From Hydractinia symbiolongicarpus (lineage: Eukaryota; Cnidaria; Hydrozoa; Anthoathecata; Hydractiniidae), in NCBI RefSeq assembly GCF_029227915.1, contig NC_079879.1:26790501-26854500 (forward strand): 64,000 bases of DNA, read 5' to 3'. The position numbers and the translations under genes are program-made. The notes beneath the pieces are model-generated. The model searched no databases. It was not told the origin of the DNA and was given only the letters and a program-made list of their open reading frames with translations. Positions 34,019 to 50,861 of the stretch are shown here, piece by piece. The first letter of the stretch is position 1. Every line of letters starts with the position of its first letter.

Positions 34019-35068
34019 TTTGATTCTTATTGTCTGGATTTTAATGCATGCTCACTCGCTTTTTCCTTTTTTCATTCAGTGCCTTACACGTCTTAATATT
34101 TCAAAACCTCCTTGCCGAATAAAAAGCTGGAAATTTCTACAAACAACATGTTTGTTTATCTTTGGTCATGGATTCCTTTTGAATTATAAAAATCCGCTTT
34201 ATTGTTTGTTAAAAGTTTAGTTTTTTTGCCTAATGTGATATAATTGGATAAATTTTCGATAAAACTGAACTTCAAACTTCCTCTTTGCCCTTCGACGCGT
34301 AACAACGTACACTTTACAGACGTACCCGTCTACGTATATTTCTTTTAAGGTATACGGAACTAAGAATAGCCTTTTTTTAAAGACGTGCTAAAATTAATTC
34401 ACAACAGAGTGGTATGATTGGTTACAATGACATTCTGTGGTTATCAAAGAGGAACTTGCAACAAGATTAAATATAATTATCAGCAAAAGGATAAGTTTGC
34501 AGCTGATTGCAGAAAATTATTAAGACAATCTCACATGGTAAAAAAGAGGTAAATGAAGAACGAAAATATAAATATTGGACAGAAAAATGGAACTTTTTAT
34601 TTGGTAAGATTTCATTTTACTATAAATTTCAATAAATCTATGAAGACAATTTTAATTTAATGTTGAAAGCTTTCAGGGTTCAGATTTTGATCTTGTGAGA
34701 ATTTTGCGGGATTTCATTCCAAGAAGGTTTTATAAACCCAAGTTTTTCTTTACCCGCAATGCAATAACTATCAAACGGAGGAAGTCAACTTTATTCGTGA
34801 AGGATGCCAAAGTAAACGTGCCACGTTTCATGAAAGCAATTACAAGAAAATTTAAATCAATTTTCACTTTCAAGACAGTAATCGAGGCTAATCATTGTTG
34901 CGAAATAGTTATCAATTTATGCATTATTAACTGACAAGGTGAAAGTGTTTTGTAACCTACGAGTGATGACGGCGCACCTATCTGTGCATTTAGTCGACAA
35001 CGCTGAAATAATATCAAAAAATGCTAGTGAATCTTTGAGGAAAAAAATTAAAATTATAAACAAAATAC
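34019..35068. other. Spacer without recognisable gene
   Basis: AT-rich. The basic 79-codon frame at 34695-34934 (many Lys/Arg/Phe) has no domain and is not supported. Confidence 0.45.
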
Positions 35069-35220
35069 TACAGTTGACTCTCCCTAATTCAAATTCCAGA
35101 GGGATTAAAAAAAAATTCAAATTTCGGGGAAAAACTTTTGTTCGAATTATAGAGAGATTCCAATTATAGAAAGTTTTTATAATTCAAAATTTCGGAAAAT
35201 TTGAATTACAGTGCAACCAT
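35069..35220. mobile_element. Possible pogo/Tc1-type MITE fragment
   Basis: After a TA, the sequence CAGTTGACTCTCCCTAATTC starts at 35071, followed by repeated TTCGAATTATAGAGAG and AATTTCGG words. CAGT-ACTCTC-...-TTCGAATTA termini are typical of pogo/Tigger-like short elements. The matching right terminus is not clear. Confidence 0.4.
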
Positions 35221-36235
35221 TTTGATTATATTATTGTAAAGACATACAACCGGAGACATAATATATTTGGAAAGAGGGCGGATATTCAAAGATCACAACC
35301 ACCAGCGCCGTTTTTATCTAAATAACGCGCGCCCAAACTTGTTTAGGTTTACATTTCAAAATGTACACAGAGTTAGTATTTAGTAGCTTAGGATCTTAGG
35401 TTACTTAGTTAGATCACAATTTCTAACGTGTGCTAACAATTCCACGATATCTCAGATCTTTTTTAATTCTTGAAGCGGATTCTTTTATAATGCGGACATT
35501 GTAAATACTGCAGCTGGCGAATTTTGACGTTCGTTACTCGGCCTACACCCCCTGACAAATTAAAACGTTTGCAGAGCACTAGCCAAGGGATGGGTATTCA
35601 TTTTAGCAGAAAAATGGTATTTATTGGAAGTTCCGAATAGCTGTGCAGAACGATGCCAGAAATATTAGCTTACTAACGATCGCTTAATATGTGTTAACTT
35701 ACCGGGAAAAATACCCGGGGAATATTATTTCGGGAAATATTTATTGCTTTGTGAAAGATCAGTCACTTTTTTTCTAAATAAGTTTTTACTTTGACAAAAT
35801 TGACAGTCCATTTGTTTATTGTATTTACACACGCAGTCTGGAAGCCACAGCGTACAGTATTTGCACACTTGTTTCTGTCCGGCAAAGCGCTCACTGTTTC
35901 CATCTAACACTTGTTTTGATTATAAACTTCGTTGGTAATCACGCAATGTTTTTTCATGTGTATTGAAGTAGCAAAATTTAGTAGTAAAAAAAATTTAATC
36001 ACATGCAAAATTCTTAGTATGATGAATTATATAACCGTTTTCCCCCTTTTCAATCGAGTAAAACATTGTAGTGCAGTTTAATACAGTACTATTAAAATGT
36101 ATCAGTTTTTTGAAGATTAGAATTTAATTGAATGAAGGTTCGTTATTATTTTTTTTTTTTTAATATGTTGAAAGTATAGTTGATAACACGTGGCAAATTC
36201 GACAGCAGGTTGACAGAGTATTATAACATGCATTG
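35221..36235. other. Spacer without recognisable gene
   Basis: No supported coding or RNA feature. Confidence 0.45.
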
Positions 36236-36360
36236 GTAGGTAGCCCGCAGACTAATCCACTGGTTCGCCCTTTCTTTATATATGTTTTTCAGAAACATGA
36301 CTTTTTCAGACGCGTAAACAGTCAGACGGAATACGCCATTATTATAGAGATAAGATTTCC
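36236..36360 (+). repeat. ACTAGTCGGTGGCCC repeat family, diverged copy
   Basis: GGTAGCCCGCAGACTAATCC and GGTTCGCCCTTTC resemble the family head, and CAGTCAGACGGAATACGCCA then TTATAGAGATAAGAT resembles its tail. The overlapping open frames on both strands (36233-36544 and 36322-36762) run through this repeat and are probably fortuitous. Confidence 0.5.
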
Positions 36361-36835
36361 CCGTGTGACAGTTAATATTGGAGCTAAAAAATTATGCGAG
36401 GAAAAAATTGTACGAATAAACATCAAGAGAGGGGAGGGGTATATGAGACCAGCTAACTCCGTTGCCGGAGTACTGACGACCATGGCAATTCTGTTTAACA
36501 TTTGTAAAATTACAACGCGGTTATATAAAAAGCAAGCAATTTGAAGTGAGCCAGCTCGGTCTGCTGAGTCCTTCTCTATGAAAACAGACCCTAAAATACT
36601 ATATTTTGTGAAACAGTGCATTACAGCGTATTTATGTATTTTTGAAATGAGGGTGCACACCCTTTCTTTCTTGTGGTTGTCATGGAAACATAGACGTAGA
36701 GCGCTCAGAGTGCTACAAAATGCCAAAAAAGAGAAAGTAGCTAAATGAATTAGAATTTTCACTTAATTAATTAATTACCCATCCATCATTATAGACAAAA
36801 ATAAACTAGCTTCCTTTTTGAAAGAGAAGTTAAAA

Positions 36836-37071
36836 ATGGGCTCGCTTATGAATATCAAAATTCTAACCAAACTGGTCATTATTCTTATTTCTCTAATATT
36901 TCTTTCTTTTTTCTCTTTCGTTCTAAACAAGAGATCTATCGATTTGCACATGAAATCCGAGCCTGATATTCTTATAAAGCATATTCTTTTAAAAGAAAAC
37001 GAAAGGTTTATATGTAACTGGATGTTAAAAGAGACCGTTGATGTTGCTATGTATCTTGCTGCAACAAAATG
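36836..37071 (+). CDS. Doubtful first exon of a single-pass membrane protein
   Basis: An open frame encodes MGSLMNIKILTKL followed by a hydrophobic segment of about 20 residues (roughly residues 10-30), a basic stretch and a hydrophilic remainder. It ends at AAATG followed by GTAATG (37072), which could be a splice donor. This is the layout of a type II membrane protein such as a Golgi enzyme. No catalytic domain is encoded, no downstream exon is identifiable, and in such AT-rich DNA a chance frame of this size is likely. Confidence 0.2.
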
Positions 37072-37354
37072 GTAATGTGTTCTTTAAGTTTAATACACCA
37101 AATAAGTCATTGAGTCACTTCTAAAAAAAATACAAAATCTTAACGATACTACGAACGAGGGGAGAATACAGAGTCTGTAGCATCTTTTTTAAAAATTTAA
37201 ATCACTTGAACTTCTAGTCACGAAAATTGCTTTAACACAGTGTTTTGCCATTCCTTACCAGCTATAATTTGTCTCTTTACGTCAGAAATATTTTGAGGTT
37301 TTATGGGTAATTTAACATGCTGTTAAAAGACATTGCCTAAGATCTCACTAAGGC

Positions 37355-41593
<4,239 letters not shown>

Positions 41594-41644
41594 CGCTGTA
41601 ACTCTGTACACTCTTATTATAAAAGAGTGTACAGAGTTACAGCG
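41594..41644. repeat. Perfect 22-bp inverted repeat with 7-base loop
   Basis: Arm 41594-41615 (CGCTGTAACTCTGTACAC plus TCTT) is exactly complementary to 41623-41644; the loop is ATTATAA. No flanking element ends are visible. Confidence 0.95.
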
Positions 41645-44600
41645 CGTGAGGCAATCACTTGAGCCAAACATATAAGAGCGGAAATCTGAGGATCAAAACG
41701 CCCAACCGCAGTCCTTGTTTGTGTTCATTACTTAACAGAAACTAGTCGAATAATCTTTTTTTTTCACTAAAAATAAAATACTCGGAAGCCGATCAAAAAA
41801 GATGTTAGTAAGCCGAAATGTAAACTTGGACAGAAAATCCGGATGCAACAATTTCACGCGTGAATGTGAACAAATTCTTGCCCATTATTCAAACTAAGTT
41901 TTAAAGTTAACACGCTAATCTAAGAAGTAATGCTGGAAAATCCTGTTTAGTCAAATATTATAAATTTATTCACACTAATCCAACAAAGGTGCCCCACACT
42001 TGCTTTTGACATCAACATTAAAATAGGAGGAGGATGGAGTTAATAGACAGCTGTTAAAACGATGGTACACAGAAAAAGGCTAGGTTAAGGCTCGCAACCA
42101 CTCAACGTATTTACATTGTTGCGGGTTGCTAATAAAAACAGGTTTTTAAAACTGCTAAATAAGTGATTTGTATTGTGCGGGATCTAATGATATTAAATTA
42201 GCTATTTTATATTAATTCTTTTTGTTTTTTATGTTTGTCTGTTTTTTTTAGTTTGTTTTTTTTAGTTCGATTTTGCTTTATTTTTCGTTATGTTTGTTTA
42301 ACTTAGTCAGAATGTCTAAAAAAGTTTAACATTCCTGTTCCTCAATGGCTCCCTTTTCGTTACACCGCATTGTAGAAACGATTGCATGCATTGACCATCT
42401 TCTAATGATATGCAATAGGTGTTTTCACTGCACAAGTATTTTTAGTCTTTGGTAAAGCAGTCCAACACACAAATTCATGTTGCGCAAAATATATTTGAAG
42501 AAAAGAAATGACGCAAAAAAGTTATCTTTATTTATCTTTTTTGTTTTTCAACATGTTCAAAATATTTCTTTTAATATTTTAATATTTTATATTTTCATAT
42601 CTTATTAATTATTTATTTAAATGCTTGAGAAATTTCCTAACTTTCAGATAACCATTTAAGCACCATTGCTCAATCTCTCAAAAATGTGTCTGGGTTGAGA
42701 TAGCAGTTGAAATACTGTTAACGATAAATGTGAGATGAGCACATAAAATAGGTCTGAATGTTGTGCAGTTCAGTCTTGCCCTTTTCTTAAGTTTATGGTT
42801 GCCCATTTGTTTTGATTTCTCAAGTTTGTCTTTTGGATAACATCTCCTGTAATACGCCCCCACTTTTTTGTGAAAACTTCAAACAAGGTTATAATTTTTT
42901 CAATCTCGGCGTTGCGATCAACTATCAGCGATGTTGCAATAGCTTGAACAAAACGTTCACTAGATAAAATTTGTTAATTTTTAATGTACACTGGTTAAAT
43001 TTCTTGAAAATATACAAAAAAGGTTTTCATTACTACATTTCAAGCTTTTAAAGTATTGCTATCAAATTTAATTTTTTGTGTATCTGGTAAATACAGCACA
43101 GGTAATGTCAAAATGTCTACATTATGGAACTTTTATGCCACTTGCAGTAATTTTAACAAAAAGGCAAGGCTAGTATTACTAAAAAAAGGAATAAATAAAT
43201 ATTTCCCACAACTTTAACTAGTGATTTCCCGAATGTAGTTATGCTTAATAAAATTGTATTCTTTAGTACAGACATATGCGGATGCTTCATTTTCTTGGCA
43301 AGCACAAGAAAAATTTGAGGTGAAGAAGCAGTACACATGTAGGATTGTCCATAATTCATCATCATCTTTCCAGTTATTCAAAAGACTGTATAATTACTTC
43401 TAATTTGTTGACATTTTGATGAAGTGTGGCGGTAATTAAAATTCCTACAATGGAGAAGTGGAACAATCTAGGAGGTCTGTTTTTGAATAACGCTCATTTT
43501 GAGAAAATGTCTATAAGAAAAAAGTTCCAAACTTCTTTACAAAAATCAGGATGTTTAATAAATTGTACAGCTAAGAGTTCTCTTGAACAATGATTTTTAG
43601 ACGGGAACGTGTTATTGTTCTAGGATTTCTCACGCATGCGCAGAAACTAATAAAAGAAGACAATTCAACACAATCCTTAAACGCAATTAAGAAAACCATT
43701 GAAAATAATTAGTAACTTATAGTAAATAATTTGACGGTTGAGTAACACGCTAGGTATCATAGGATTCTCATGACGTCAATACTAACAGTGGAAAATACTT
43801 ACACCTGGTGCGGTGACGCTACAAAAATAAGTATGTATTGGAAGTAGCTCTGTGAGTCGGACATCTGCACAGTTTTCTTATCTTTGAGAACTGCTCGTAA
43901 AAATGAATATCAAATAATTTAACTTGTCAAGCAACATGAAGCTGTTAGATTTCTTAATTAGGATTTATGGTCTCTGAGATAAATTTTCAAAGCATCAAAG
44001 CAGCGTGGAAGGATTTTGACAAAAACAAAAAGAAAAACCGCCTTTGTTTGAGCAGAAACACGATGCTTCAGAAACGTGTTACTGAAATCAATTTTCTAAG
44101 CTTTGCCTTTTCTCTACATACAATTAAAATGCAGTGTCATAAATGCGTGCGTGTGACATCAAACTTGAGCAAACTTCGTGCTGTTTTGTTTTTAATTTGA
44201 AATCAACATGCATTATTGGATTAGAAGACAATCCAAGTAGGTCACACTTGAAATATATTCAACGGAATTGAAAGGGACGAATTAGTGACGTGGCTTCATT
44301 CTATGCATGACAATTCAATCCTTCAAATATGGTTAGTTAAAAATCCTATTAGGTTAAAAAGAACATGTACACACCGTCAGTTTTATGTGACATATTCGAC
44401 AGAAACATTAATTGACGAAAGGTTAACTCAAGGTTATTGAAAACAGACGAGTTTCATGCTTTTAAAGTAATTGCTACTTAACTCGCTTACATAGACGACA
44501 AATTCCGTTTTTGCTTTTAAATTTGTCGCTCGCGTAGACAGAGAATGGGGTAATAAATTCAGCAATATTGTAGCTATTAAAATGAAATCTCCCACAAAAA

Positions 44601-45900
44601 GTATAGACACATAAAAAACAATAAAACCGCGCGCTTTTTTTCTCTCGATTTTTTGTTGTGAAAAATAGAATGAAAATAAAACTGAGATGCTTATATTATA
44701 ATCCAATTACAGATAACCACAAACCTATCAGGAAAGTAACGCTTGTAAAGACGGCGGCTCCATGTTATAAGAAACATCAGTACATTCCTTTTCTTTATAT
44801 ATATATAACCTTTTTTCCTAAACTTAATTTTAAACCTAAAAATATTCTTTATTTATTTTCAAATAGCAATGAGCGTTAGTTAATTTTAGGGCACGAAAAG
44901 TGTTTATTCAAGAAGTTTCGTTAATTCATCTCATAAGATTTATTAACGCGAACAGCATTTAAGATACATAAAATTGTGAAAAAGAGCTTGCATTAGGACA
45001 CGAATTATTCATTATTTACTTTGAAACTAATTAGGTATGTCTTTTCAAACTGTTTATACTCTTATAGGAACTTATCTGCCTTGGTATTGAAATTACGCGA
45101 TACCTTATTTCTTAATGATTCTTTCTTTAATATAATCCATCATAACTTTTCTGACAGTTGATAGATTTATTCCCAGACAACTCTTGAGAATAAAATGCGA
45201 AGGATAATCCGGTGCATATAGACTATCAGCTGGCGATATAAGACATTTCCCAGAGAACTTAATATTGTTGCAAGAAAACTGAGAAGGCTTTGTACGCGCA
45301 TCAAATATATAATTATTCGATAAAGTAAACAATTATAAAATCAAAAAATGAAGTTAAATCCCCTAACAATGGTCCATTGATGACATCTTTGGTTTGTCAA
45401 TACATATATACAACCAAAAATCTGATATCTCGCTATGTATGTCACGTGATTATGACAGTTTTAATTGGTTTAAAAGCTAATTTATTTCTTATCATGATTA
45501 ATGAGTTTATCGACAGCAAGACTTTCGTTAGCATTGACACTTCCCATTAAAGAAATTATTTCTTCAACATTTGACTGATTGCGTATTTATTGATTTGTTT
45601 TTGTAATTGCTTGTTTGTTTTTCATTTATTTTATTTTTTTTTCTTTTTTTCTTCTTCTGAAAATGTGACATTGACAAACGAGTTGTAGGGTATGGAAGCA
45701 AAAAATTGTTTTATCTTTTCTTAACGACTAGAATTTCCATTTATCAGTAACTCGATAACGATTCATAATTTTCCGGTCATTAATTTGGACTTAGCTTGCG
45801 TTTCAATAAATAAATAAAAAAACAAAAACACAGCAACTTTATAAGAGCATGTTTTCAGACTATGAAAAAGAAGAAGTGTTTTGAAAGGAAAAAGAAATAA
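41645..45900. other. Long spacer without recognisable gene
   Basis: AT-rich. Frames at 42678-42863, 43153-43365, 44434-44706 and 45105-45332 (all minus) and 43967-44200 (plus) show no domain. Confidence 0.5.
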
Positions 45901-45901
45901 A

Positions 45902-46028
45902 AGATAAGGTGGATGGATGTTAATGAACTGTGGATGAGATCAAATGACGAATACAAAAGGTTGTGTATCTGTTATCCGATATAAAGATAACGGTGATTAA
46001 CAAAGATAAGGGAAGGAATACATAAAAA
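45902..46028 (+). promoter_or_regulatory. GATA-motif cluster and TATA-like box upstream of the cystine-knot gene
   Basis: AGATAA occurs at 45902, 45985 and 46004, and GTTATC (the reverse GATA core) at 45971. ATAAAAA at 46022-46028 is a TATA-like box. About 75 bp further on, exon 1 ends at 46104 with a strong GTAAGT donor, so transcription probably starts near 46050-46060. Use of the GATA sites is inference. Confidence 0.4.
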
Positions 46029-46054
46029 GGCGAGCCATACAATGAATTTATTCT

Positions 46055-46104
46055 ACTCTAGCAAGCATTAAGACAAGTACATACACGAGTGTGTAGAATT
46101 ACAA
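46055..46104 (+). other. Probable 5' UTR exon of the cystine-knot gene
   Basis: It ends at ACAA followed by GTAAGT (46105), a near-consensus donor. The pyrimidine-rich acceptor TTTTTTATTTCTAG ends at 46891, giving a 787-bp intron. The start of the exon is estimated from the TATA-like box. Confidence 0.45.
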
Positions 46105-46919
46105 GTAAGTTTTAGGACTTTCTTATCTTGATTTTAAAAATAGATTCATACTCTATAAATACATTTGTAGCTACGCGGTTTATAAATAACTGCATCGTTC
46201 ACAGTTGTGAGTTATTGATAGTTTCTCATGGAAGAGGTTTTGCTATACAAAAGTTTAGTGTAGTATTTCTTATTAACATTTTAAAGACTAATTAAAATGG
46301 ATTAGATGATTGAATAAAGAACGAGTATGTACAAAGAGGGAGGATATTTGTTCAAATTCTATTTTGCATGAATACGCGTGGTAGCTGCAAGCATAGATAG
46401 ACTTATGTAAGTTTTTTAATTTCAACATTAGGCTTGTATAAACATAGAGTTAGCATGTTGACATAAGTAGTTAGGTAATATATTATTAATGGTGAATCAA
46501 TACAGCGCAATTTTAATCGCCTTTAAGTTTTTTAATTATCTACTAAAGTGCACATGTAGTAATGGAATGATATACGAGCAAGAATCCAGATAGAGTGTGT
46601 GTGTGAGAAAATAAAGCAAAAATAATATGAGAAAATTTAATTACTTTTGAGAAGTGTGTAGTATGGAAAATTTGATTTTAATCTCGGCTATTAACTGATT
46701 CTCGAAGGTGATCAAAGTCTGTTGAAATCAGAACAGACTTGACGCAAAACGTCTTTTTAAAAACCGTTACGCTATACGGATAAGTAATTACGTGTAAATG
46801 AATATTTTTAACGAATTGAAGGAGAAATGCAGTACGCATGAACTTCCTGCCGATTGTGAGGAAATGTATTTCCGATGTTTTTTATTTCTAGATTTGTTCG
46901 TTGGTTTGTTTTCCGAAGA

Positions 46920-47279
46920 ATGCAAGTTGAGTTACTAGCCAAAGTTATTTTGATTATTATGTTAGCAGTAATGTTTCTTTTCACGGTGAGGACTGAAAAA
47001 GTACGAAAATGTTGGAAGAGAAAATATCGAGCAGAAGTCAACATGCCAGGACTAAAAAGCGACCCTAACTGTCGTAAAACTATAATATTACACAAATGCG
47101 AGGGGTGGTGCTCAAGTGAGTCCGGACCTGTTGTAACTGAGAAAGGAGTTAGATGGGACTACAAATGCAAATGCTGTCAGCCTAAGAAATATAAAGAAAA
47201 AGTGGTGCATTTCGGAAAGGATTGTCCAGGTTCATTGACAATTTGGGATATCAGAAATTGTCATTGCAAGGAATGTTGA
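46920..47279 (+). CDS. Secreted 11-cysteine CTCK protein, bursicon/DAN-like
   Basis: The open frame begins at 46875, but an acceptor ends at 46891, so the first usable ATG is 46920 (119 residues). Residues 5-24 are a strong hydrophobic signal peptide. The mature part has cysteines at 31, 51, 60, 64, 83, 85, 86, 102, 114, 116 and 119. CEGWC is the C-x-G-x-C cystine-knot signature, CKCCQP matches the C-x-C-C-Q of bursicon alpha, and the protein ends in C-x-C-x-x-C. Eleven cysteines in this order fit the bursicon/gremlin/DAN branch of C-terminal cystine-knot proteins, which act as secreted dimeric hormones or BMP antagonists. Arthropod bursicon signals through an LGR-type receptor; no LGR gene is in this window. 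The mature domain is compact (about 90 residues) and very basic. The function in this animal is unknown. Confidence 0.75.
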   Translation: MQVELLAKVILIIMLAVMFLFTVRTEKVRKCWKRKYRAEVNMPGLKSDPNCRKTIILHKCEGWCSSESGPVVTEKGVRWDYKCKCCQPKKYKEKVVHFGKDCPGSLTIWDIRNCHCKEC

Positions 47280-50200
47280 CCTGGAGTAACTATTGTCGAA
47301 GAAAAAGCGTGTCATAAAACGCTGTTGTCGAAAAAATGATGTCAATGTTGTCCTTCTGGATGCTATTTGGTTACATCATACTCGCAAACATACCGAAATG
47401 ATAAAAAAAGTTGTATCTTCTGGTCGGTAGGTGCATTATGGGATATTTATACGAAAATGCATCACCCAAGGCCCACCATCATGGCGGCTATTTTTAGAAA
47501 TAATCGCCAAAATACAATTTTCATCACCAATGTCGCATAGACGATATTTTTAGCTAAATTAATATATCTCATGTCTAAAGGTCACAATCTTAACGAACAT
47601 AGCGTGCGAACGAGCAGAGGTTATATGGGAGTTAATTTTTATAAGTTTCTCAATTAGGACAGACAGTTTAAGAGCACGAAATTTTAATTATAACGAACAC
47701 TAAGATTAAGGTATTTTATTTCCTTTCATAGAAAACTTGTTTCACTAAACTTCAACTGTTTTTAAGTGTAGAGATATTTTAAGAATGCAAATTTTTTGTC
47801 GTTTATTAAAATATTAGATCGATTAAAAACAGCTAAAAACTTTCTTTAGCGCTAGAGATTATTTGCAGAGGTTATTTTCAGCGTAGAATTTTCGCATCCA
47901 TGTTTTTGCATTGATGCTTAAGTTTTGCCGGTAACACTTGAAGAGGGGCGCCTTTCCTCCTTAATCTTCAAAGAACTTTTTCTATTACAGTAATTACCCA
48001 CCTGGAATTAATAAAAAATGGGAGGTATATCACCAGGAAAGCGCGTGCTAGCAGGAGGCTTACTACAATAACGAGTTGATTAAATTCGGATAATATCGCA
48101 AATACGCTAATTAACTAACATGATTGTAAACCTTTAAAAGGATTAAAGACACTCCATCGTGATTATAATTTCATGATGTGATACATAAAGAATAACCGTT
48201 AATATATCCTCTGAAAGTATATTCTTTTGTTTTGCTTAGACCTACAGCCTTTGCATATGAATTTAAAAGATTAAAAAGATAAACTTAGTTGAACAATGAA
48301 TTGCATATATCCTGACACGCTAGTTCGTGTGAAAATCAGTAAATTTGTCGATTTTTTTGAGACGTCATGGACCTATCTGTGACTTAGTGTGCAGCTCCCT
48401 ACCGAGATCAGTTTATGAAGATTATACTTCTTTTAAAGGTACCATATCAAAACAAATAATGAATTGTTAAATATATCATACACAGCGGATTAGTTTTTTA
48501 ATGGAAACATTTAAAGCTATGTGCAGTAATGTTTACGTACGCCTTATGAGAGATTTGTAAACATGTCACGCAACCTCTCACCCAGTCTTTTTCTTGTGGT
48601 TCATATTGAGTCTGCGAGCTTCCTCATTACCTTAAGCATGCTAACTTGTTTTTTGCTTTTTATATTTTTTATATTTAATTTAATTAATGCTCTATTTCAT
48701 TTATTTATTTGTTATTTATTTATTTAAGCATAGGAGATTCGTGCTCTTGATTTATCACTCACTTCTTTTGGTGTTATCGCTCACAAAAAATAAATTGTGG
48801 TCCTTGTAATTATTTTTTATTATTATTATTTTTCTTTTTTTGTTTATGAATATTATTATTAATAAATTATCTGTTGTTTGATAATTATTTTTGTTTGTTA
48901 GTTTGTAAATATTATACGTAAACAGAATTCAGAAACTATTTATTCTTGGTAATTCATACTGTAAATTATATAATAATAACAGAAAATTTAAGATATACCT
49001 TTGTAATAAACCACAAACATGCTTCAACAATGTATTCTTTTTTCTTGTAATTTAAGTACTTCACCGCCTTCCCCTCTTAAGTGTAAAAGAGCTATGAAAA
49101 AGTCCAATGAATTAAACTTCCCGCCATAGTTTTTTACTTGTTGGAAAAAATTTGATATGTGTGAACTTTAGAATACCAAATAATCAGAGTGGGGGAGGGT
49201 AGTATTGAAAGTAGCTAAACAGTTGGGGAAGAGTTGCATTAATTAATGGGTTTTAAAATAGAAAACATTGATATTTCGAGAAAAGGTTTTTTTGGGGTTT
49301 TTTTTTTCGCTAAATTACATGCCAGATCATGAAACAATGTTTTTGACTTTTTTCTTTCATAATAGAATTTGATTACAACCAAAATACAATGGCTGGGTGT
49401 TTTAAATAAAATTAGTTCATCTTGACAAACTAAAAAGGATAACGTACAAGCTTGATTAAGACATCGGTTATTGGGATAATTTGCAGATGATAGTTTTTTT
49501 TTTGTATCTTCACAATGAATTACGATTTCTGTTACTTAGAAAGTTTGCACTGTGAATTTTTAAAAGTTTTTTCTTTGAAGTAAAACATCAAATCAATTTT
49601 TTAAATCTGAAATACATAACGTGTTATTCTCTTCCTGTTTGGCATAATATCAGTATGTAAAAGTTCTTATTGAGAATATCGGACAGAAGTTTATTTTGCA
49701 GTAAGATTTGTTTTGACTGTCGTCAAGCCAACACTTTATCTTCCACTATGACACCTCCACAGAGGGCTGGAGAGTTGTTTACGTTGTAAAAACTACAATG
49801 ACTTCTTCTGCGTTATATAGCAACGCTTCAGCACGGAATTTTGAAAATGTTCGATTTGGAAATGTTTCTCATGTGAAAGCACTGCTTTTCTCACGGGGTG
49901 TTAACGAGAATTGTAGTACCTGTCATTTCCAGCAAAAGTAGGAAACACGAAGTTAAAAACAAGCGATAAAATATCTGCCAAGAAAGTGTTTGTTTACTGC
50001 TAATATATCAGTCCTATAAATCATTAAAGTATTTTCACACAGTCTAAGCATCAACTGTTTCATTAAAGAATACGAAGTAGTTGATGAGTCAGCAGAAATA
50101 TCTGATTAAATGGTAAAATGACATTGCAACTAGAACTTCGTCAGATCTTTAAAATGTTACCTCTTTGTAGGAAACGTTTCTCATCAATTATTGTATGACA

Positions 50201-50545
50201 TAATCTGTCACAAATCTTGCGTAAAAATTGAATAGCCTTGTGTCATTGGCATACATGTCTTAATTCAATCGGTTGCAAGAAAATCCTAATATTTCGGGTT
50301 AAATTTAATAAAAGCTGAATATATTTTTTTAGGAGGTGCGCTGAAATAAGATTGCGCGAAACAGAAAACAAACGAATAATGAAACTTAAAATTTCGTTAC
50401 ACTTTTTTTTCATTCACGGAAAATAAATTACAAACTTAAAGGGTATCAATACTCATAATATTATGAAGATTGGTGAAGTTTTCAAGCGCCAATCATTCAT
50501 GAAAAAAATCTGTTAAAGCTCCTGAATTTGAAAAATATGCAATAA
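47280..50545. other. 3' region of the cystine-knot gene and long spacer
   Basis: Directly after the stop, the same frame reads a further cysteine-bearing stretch with one internal stop (see findings). An AATAAA lies near 48009. Beyond that the region is AT-rich with no supported gene. Confidence 0.45.
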
Positions 50546-50609
50546 GTTGAGGTACACACTTTTGCATATCGTACATACATGTACGATATGCAAAATTGTG
50601 TATCTCAAC
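50546..50609. repeat. 29-bp-arm inverted repeat
   Basis: Arms 50546-50574 and 50581-50609 are complementary except at two positions; the loop is ATACAT. The inner 14 bp (TTTGCATATCGTAC) is perfect. It may be a foldback element or a hairpin-forming transcript. Confidence 0.92.
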
Positions 50610-50861
50610 TGTTTTTAAATAAAATATTTGCAGACAAATAACGCTGCGTCAAATGTACTGTTCGTGGTCTCGACAAATTTAAAACTTAAAAGTAAAAATA
50701 AAAACGTTATGTGTAATTTATAACACGCTATCAAAGAAATTAGGATATGTATGTAATTTAAGAAAAAAAACACGCAGTATTTATCCGCCCCACACTTATT
50801 ACGCTCATACTACACCAGACATGACGTCAATTTATGCAAGAAAAAAACTAATGTTTTCTTT

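Noticed and set aside
36233-36762. 103- and 146-codon open frames on opposite strands
   Set aside because: They overlap each other and a diverged dispersed repeat; there is no domain in either.
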